Source: Betaproteobacteria bacterium (GTDB lineage Bacteria > Pseudomonadota > Gammaproteobacteria > Burkholderiales > Casimicrobiaceae). Taken from it: DNA of 16,810 nt. Shown piece after piece: positions 15,385 to 16,810 of this stretch. Both the position numbers and the translations under genes were made by a program. The notes beneath the pieces are model-generated. The model worked only from the letters and a program-made list of their open reading frames with translations. It was not told the DNA's origin and made no database searches. The stretch lies in assembly GCA_005883655.1 (NCBI GenBank), contig VBDA01000245.1, positions 1-16,810 on the forward strand, in the 5' to 3' direction. Within the stretch, counting starts at the first letter, position 1. Every line of letters begins with the position of its first letter.

Positions 15385-15434
15385 GGCCGAAATTGGACCT
15401 ACGGCTGGGGGCCTAAGTCGGACCTACGGCCGAA
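15385..15434 (+). repeat. Two tandem copies of a 25-bp unit before rpmJ
   Basis: The infA-rpmJ gap contains two adjacent units with a 25-base period, 15385-15409 and 15410-15434. The first 21 bases agree at 18 positions, with an identical core GGACCTACGGC at 15395-15405 and 15420-15430. Each unit has short GCCG/CGGC or GGCC ends that could pair. The second unit ends just before the rpmJ Shine-Dalgarno AAGGA (15439-15443). It looks like a local duplication; a function is not evident. Confidence 0.75.
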
Positions 15435-15449
15435 GCGAAAGGAAGAGCG

Positions 15450-15563
15450 ATGAAAGTACTGGCTTCAGTCAAGAAGATTTGCCGCAATTGCAAGATTATC
15501 CGGCGCCACGGTGTCGTGCGAGTGATTTGCACGGATCCCCGCCACAAGCAGCGGCAAGGCTAA
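15450..15563 (+). CDS. rpmJ: 50S ribosomal protein L36, zinc-binding type
   Basis: L36 is the smallest large-subunit protein and helps organise the 23S rRNA near the factor site. The 37 codons give MKVLASVKKICRNCKIIRRH, then GVVRVICTDPRHKQRQG. Cys11, Cys14, Cys27 and His32 form the zinc ribbon of the C-plus form, so this copy would need zinc; zinc-free paralogues exist in some genomes. AAGGA at 15439-15443 is 6 nt before ATG 15450. It ends the spc operon. Confidence 0.97.
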   Translation: MKVLASVKKICRNCKIIRRHGVVRVICTDPRHKQRQG

Positions 15564-15588
15564 CGGAAACGAACGATAGGGTAAGCAC

Positions 15589-16008
15589 ATGGCCCGTATT
15601 GCAGGCGTCAACATTCCGAATCACCAGCATGCCGAAATCGCGCTGACCGCGATTTATGGCATCGGGCGTCCCCGCGCGCGCATGATCTGCATGGCCGCGG
15701 GTGTCGGCCACGCGACCAAGATCAAGGATCTTTCCGACGCGCAAATGGACAAGCTGCGCGAGCTCGTCGGCAGGTATACCGTCGAAGGCGACCTGCGCCG
15801 CGAGGTGACCATGAGCATCAAGCGGCTGATGGACCTCGGCTGCTACCGTGGCGTGCGACACCGCAAGGGGTTGCCCGTTCGCGGTCAGCGCACGCGCACC
15901 AACGCGCGGACCCGCAAGGGACCGAAGAAGGCCCGGCAGGCGACAGCGTCGCGCGGAGCCGCCAAGCCGGCCAGCAGCCCCGCCGCCGCCAAGCCGGCCG
16001 CGAAATAG
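15589..16008 (+). CDS. rpsM: 30S ribosomal protein S13 with extra C-terminal tail
   Basis: S13 is in the 30S head, forms bridges to the large subunit and its C-terminal tail contacts P-site tRNA. The core MARIAGVNIPNHQHAEIALT, IYGIGRPRARMI, VEGDLRREVTMSIKRLMDLG and RGLPVRGQRTRTNARTRKGP is typical. The product is 139 residues against about 118-121: after the usual basic end comes a low-complexity Ala/Lys/Pro/Ser tail (GAAKPASSPAAAKPAAK). There is no frameshift visible; the frame simply runs on to TAG at 16006. It is the first gene of the alpha operon. Confidence 0.97.
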   Translation: MARIAGVNIPNHQHAEIALTAIYGIGRPRARMICMAAGVGHATKIKDLSDAQMDKLRELVGRYTVEGDLRREVTMSIKRLMDLGCYRGVRHRKGLPVRGQRTRTNARTRKGPKKARQATASRGAAKPASSPAAAKPAAK

Positions 16009-16060
16009 CTGAAACAAGTGAAGCCGCCGATCAAGGATTGAGAACATAGGGAACTAACGA

Positions 16061-16462
16061 ATGGCACAGGCACCGACCAAGACCGTCACGCGGACGCGCA
16101 AGAAGGTCAAGAAGAACATCTCTGAAGGCATTGCGCACATCCACGCGTCGTTCAACAACACGATCATCACTATCACCGATCGCCAGGGCAATGCCTTGTC
16201 CTGGGCGACGTCGGGCGGTGCCGGTTTCAAGGGCTCACGCAAGTCGACGCCGTTCGCTGCCCAGGTTGCCGCCGAATCGGCGGGCAAGGCGGCGCAGGAA
16301 TGCGGTGTCAAGAACCTCGAGGTCCGGATCAAGGGCCCTGGTCCCGGCCGCGAGTCGGCGGTGCGTGCCCTGAATGCGCTTGGTCTCAAGATCAGCAGCA
16401 TTTCGGACGTGACACCCGTGCCGCACAACGGCTGCCGGCCGCCGAAACGCCGGAGAATCTAG
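16061..16462 (+). CDS. rpsK: 30S ribosomal protein S11
   Basis: S11 sits on the 30S platform and touches the mRNA near the E site. The 133-residue product (E. coli 129) shows GIAHIHASFNNTIITITDRQ, ATSGGAGFKGSRKSTPFAAQ, IKGPGPGRESAVRALNALGL and the basic end HNGCRPPKRRRI. AGGGAA lies upstream of ATG 16061. It is followed by repeat copy 4, so the distance to rpsD is 111 nt instead of the usual few tens. Confidence 0.98.
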   Translation: MAQAPTKTVTRTRKKVKKNISEGIAHIHASFNNTIITITDRQGNALSWATSGGAGFKGSRKSTPFAAQVAAESAGKAAQECGVKNLEVRIKGPGPGRESAVRALNALGLKISSISDVTPVPHNGCRPPKRRRI

Positions 16463-16487
16463 GGCGGGTTTTTCCTATGTTTTTGTG

Positions 16488-16562
16488 CTGAAAATCGTCG
16501 GGCTCTGCCTGCGATTTTCAGGTAACTAAAACCGGACAAAAGTAGGGGTTCACTTTTGTCCG
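16488..16562 (-). repeat. Two-hairpin intergenic repeat, copy 4 (inverted)
   Basis: This copy lies between rpsK and rpsD with arm A first. Arm A is CTGAAAATCG (16488-16497) and CGATTTTCAG (16512-16521), continued by CGGGC (16499-16503) and GCCTG (16507-16511) with one G-T wobble, a TCT loop and a bulged T at 16498. Arm B, after 11 nt, is CGGACAAAAGT (16533-16543) and ACTTTTGTCCG (16552-16562) with an 8-nt loop. On the minus strand the AGA loop and the bulged A match copy 3. Arm B ends directly against the rpsD Shine-Dalgarno AAAGGA (16563-16568). Confidence 0.9.
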
Positions 16563-16573
16563 AAAGGACAATT

Positions 16574-16810
16574 ATGGCTCGATACACCGGACCAAAATGC
16601 AAGCTGGCGCGACGGGAAGGGACCGATCTCTTTCTGAAAAGCGCGCGTCGATCGCTCGACTCCAAGTGCAAGCTCGACTCCAAGCCAGGTCAACATGGCG
16701 TGAAATCGGGCATGCGCCAGTCGGACTACGGCAACCAACTGCGCGAGAAGCAGAAGCTGCGCCGCACCTACGGCATCCTCGAGCGGCAGTTCCGCCGCTA
16801 TTTCACCATG
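16574..16810 (+). CDS. rpsD: 30S ribosomal protein S4, 3' end cut off by window
   Basis: S4 starts assembly of the 30S body, helps form the mRNA entry site, and in E. coli represses the alpha operon by binding its leader. The visible 79 codons read MARYTGPKCKLARREGTDLF, LKSARRSLDSKCKLDSKPGQ, HGVKSG and LREKQKLRRTYGILERQFRR, the S4 N-terminal domain. About 130 residues should follow outside the window. AAAGGA at 16563-16568 supports ATG 16574. Cys9 and Cys31 are present but not the full four-ligand zinc set of C-plus S4. Confidence 0.95.
   Translation, partial: MARYTGPKCKLARREGTDLFLKSARRSLDSKCKLDSKPGQHGVKSGMRQSDYGNQLREKQKLRRTYGILERQFRRYFTM

Overview
This window is one uninterrupted run of translation genes, all on the + strand. 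It reads rpsG (3' part), fusA, tuf, then the S10 operon (rpsJ to rpsQ), the spc operon (rplN to rpmJ) and the start of the alpha operon (rpsM, rpsK, rpsD 5' part). High GC, the order secY-infA-rpmJ-rpsM, and protein details (EF-G beginning ARTTPIERYRNIG, S14 of the zinc-free 101-residue type, L36 of 37 residues with a zinc ribbon) point to a betaproteobacterium, probably an uncultured or little-studied lineage. That placement is inference from remembered family sequences, not from a search. No rRNA, tRNA, CRISPR array, transposase or phage gene is visible.

Layout: 1-420 is S7 without its first residues; 517-2610 is EF-G with a GTG start; 2732-3922 is EF-Tu. 4025-9244 holds S10, L3, L4, L23, L2, S19, L22, S3, L16, L29 and S17. 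9442-15563 holds L14, L24, L5, S14, S8, L6, L18, S5, L30, L15, SecY, IF-1 and L36. 15589-16810 holds S13, S11 and the start of S4. Most junctions are tight, with ATGA overlaps at rplD/rplW, rpmC/rpsQ and rplN/rplX. The products build the two ribosomal subunits, supply initiation factor 1 and the two elongation GTPases, and add the SecY export channel.

The most unusual part is between the genes. Four junctions (fusA-tuf, tuf-rpsJ, rplF-rplR, rpsK-rpsD) each carry one copy of a 68-88 bp repeat made of two palindromes: a CAAAAGT...ACTTTTG stem-loop and an ATCG...CGAT stem-loop, usually with an AGA (or TCT) apical loop. The copies can be oriented by their loop sequences: direct, inverted, direct, inverted along the window. 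Stem base pairs change in compensated fashion between copies, so the hairpins themselves look maintained. I do not recognise this family. Two copies sit inside operons at junctions that are normally only a few to a few tens of bases long.

Other oddities are a tuf gene whose synonymous codon choice differs sharply from its neighbours and which lies between a direct and an inverted copy of the repeat; a possible 26-codon ORF that fills the rpsN-rpsH gap; two strong hairpins between rpsJ and rplC; a candidate internal promoter before rplN; a 25-bp tandem duplication before rpmJ; and low-complexity tails on S3 and S13.
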